Positions 16,341 through 17,048 of a stretch of DNA of 17,048 bases are shown piece after piece (the first letter of the stretch is position 1; each line of letters opens with the position of its first letter). A program made the position numbers and the translations under genes. This DNA is from XYD2-FULL-39-9 sp964561035 (GTDB lineage Bacteria > Patescibacteriota > Patescibacteriia > Magasanikbacterales > GWA2-37-8): assembly GCA_964561035.1 (NCBI GenBank), contig CAZLNR010000018.1:1-17048 (forward strand), given 5' to 3'. The notes under the pieces are model-generated. The model made no database searches. It was not told the DNA's origin and saw nothing but the letters and a program-made list of their open reading frames with translations.

Positions 16341-16796
16341 ATGCAACAGAGCCAAATCAATCGTGTAGTTAAACTGATTAAGAAAACAGGGGATAAAGTC
16401 GTGTTAATGGACAATGAATCCGATGCAGTTATGATGCTTATGGACATTGATTCATATGAGGCGTTATTGGCAAAACCAGCCGTAATTCAGCCAGAAGTAA
16501 GTGTAGAAACACTAACCGAAGAAGAATTAATGGAGAAAATCAACAAAGATGTGGCTGTGTGGCGTGCTCATAATGACAAAGAACGTTTGGAAACAATTGA
16601 CAAGGTATTGGAAAAAAACACCTTTCTAGATGAAAGCCCAAATAAGAAAGAGGATTATTTGCGTTCAGCCCAATCGGTTCATACTGAACAAGGTGTTGGC
16701 TTGGGAAAACCTGTGGAAAAAGTGTTAGAAGATTCTGCCGCGGATATTGAAGACGAGGAAGAGGAAGAAAAATTTTATCTTGAGCCAGTAGAATAA
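16341..16796 (+). CDS. Small acidic protein with a Phd/YefM-like N-terminal segment (151 residues)
   Basis: Residues 7-44 (RVVKLIKKTGDKVVLMDNESDAVMM to MDIDSYEALL) follow the pattern of Phd/YefM antitoxins: a helix, a beta-hairpin reading 'keep value / constant', then (D/E)-(S/E)-Y-EALL. The match is weak, from pattern only. The rest is unlike an antitoxin: a helical middle (TEEELMEKINKDVAVWRAHNDKERLETIDKVLEK), a stretch with EQGVGLG, and a very acidic tail (DIEDEEEEEKF). No toxin-like ORF lies on either side within the window. No Shine-Dalgarno precedes the ATG, which is flanked by TTTTTTAT as at other starts here. It has its own promoter. It could be an orphan DNA-binding regulator or a lineage-specific protein. 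Confidence 0.7.
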   Translation: MQQSQINRVVKLIKKTGDKVVLMDNESDAVMMLMDIDSYEALLAKPAVIQPEVSVETLTEEELMEKINKDVAVWRAHNDKERLETIDKVLEKNTFLDESPNKKEDYLRSAQSVHTEQGVGLGKPVEKVLEDSAADIEDEEEEEKFYLEPVE

Positions 16797-16905
16797 TTTG
16801 GCTAAAATAAGACAAATAAAAGGTTTTAGAGTAAAAAGTCATATAGGTTCGTTTTTTCTTTGGTTTTTATTGGTAAAATAACATGAAAAAATGGGCTTTG
16901 GGGAC
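16797..16905 (+). other. Short intergenic stretch without a supported feature
   Basis: AT-rich DNA after the acidic gene. CTAAAA (16801-16806) can pair with TTTTAG near 16824-16829, but the stem is weak and has no T tract behind it. T-rich runs near 16853-16869 are not preceded by a convincing hairpin. A 16-codon ATG frame from 16883 runs across the next promoter and looks like chance. Confidence 0.5.
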
Positions 16906-16934
16906 TTGCAATTTTTTTAATAACCTGGTATAAT
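16906..16934 (+). promoter_or_regulatory. Promoter for a transcript continuing past the window end
   Basis: TTGCAA at 16906-16911, a 17-base spacer, and TATAAT at 16929-16934. The spacer ends in TGG, an extended -10 element (TGGTATAAT). Transcription should start near 16941. Confidence 0.75.
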
Positions 16935-16940
16935 CGGTAC

Positions 16941-17048
16941 GCTTACTCTAAAAAGGTGAGTATTTAATAAAAATTTTTATAAACAAAAAATAACGGCTGG
17001 ACAAAAATCTATTCCGACCACTCGGTAATAGTGCCGTGTAAGGACTAA
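16941..17048 (+). promoter_or_regulatory. Structured 5' leader, gene lies beyond the window
   Basis: At least 108 nt of leader with stops in all frames. Visible pairings are TACTC (16944-16948) with GAGTA (16958-16962); an outer stem ACGGC (16993-16997) with GCCGT (17033-17037); and inside it CCGA (17014-17017) with TCGG (17022-17025) around CCAC. The inner CACT/AGTG can compete with that last pair. Long structured leaders commonly precede ribosomal protein or other translation genes. An L10-type (rplJ-rplL) leader is one possibility, but I cannot confirm the match. Confidence 0.4.

Noticed and set aside
16678..16730. Possible relation between EQGVGLGKPVEKVL in the acidic protein and the GGVGL repeat of the ABC ATPase
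   Set aside because: Only a few residues match and the flanking pattern (P-x-S before, TA-x-R after) is missing.
16883..16931. A 16-codon ORF starting at ATG 16883
   Set aside because: It runs through the -35 and into the -10 box of the promoter at 16906-16934, lacks a ribosome binding site and is too short to support.

Overview
This window looks like part of a small, streamlined bacterial genome. The best guess is Candidatus Patescibacteria / Candidate Phyla Radiation, or a similar lineage known from metagenomes. The clues are moderately AT-rich DNA, almost all coding, with every gene on the + strand; a giant Ser/Thr-rich fibronectin-III/propeller surface protein beside a MacB-type ABC pair; several unrecognised small soluble proteins; and protein genes that mostly lack a Shine-Dalgarno motif. 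All three stop codons, including TGA, end genes here, so the code is the standard bacterial one, not the UGA=Gly code of Gracilibacteria or Absconditabacteria. The lineage call is inference; no rRNA is present to anchor it.

Layout. (1) 1-1503: the C-terminal two thirds of a UvrD/PcrA helicase, ending at a terminator whose loop carries the -35 box of the next promoter. (2) 1605-2725: two unrecognised soluble proteins in one unit. (3) 2722-5991: a str operon, rpsL-rpsG-fusA, with a textbook promoter and a structured leader of about 100 nt. The leader holds a possible 11-codon leader peptide and an attenuator-like hairpin. No tuf follows fusA; the unit ends at a terminator. (4) 6022-7212: an unrecognised 396-residue protein with its own extended -10 promoter. 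(5) 7301-16146: a three-gene unit encoding a secreted protein of about 2,042 residues (Kelch-like propeller plus at least nine FN3 domains), an ABC ATPase with a duplicated C-terminal domain I do not recognise, and a MacB/FtsX-type permease whose start overlaps the ATPase stop. (6) 16151-16250: a promoter, two hairpins and an intrinsic terminator with no ORF, a candidate small RNA. (7) 16341-16796: a small acidic protein with a weak Phd/YefM-like N-terminus. (8) 16906-17048: a promoter and structured leader for a gene beyond the window.

The giant gene is interrupted by 100 Ns at 11317-11416. The 55 bases before the Ns are repeated exactly after them. Collapsing this duplicate restores one continuous frame (6,129 nt, 2,043 codons), so the gap is most likely an unmerged contig overlap rather than missing sequence.

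How the genes fit together. The helicase and str operon are housekeeping. The 7301-16146 unit reads as a cell-envelope system: a membrane-anchored or secreted adhesive-looking giant protein made together with an ABC ATPase/permease pair that may act as an exporter or, like FtsEX, as a mechanotransmission device. The most notable leads are the str leader, the duplicated domain on the ATPase, and the orphan transcript at 16186-16250.
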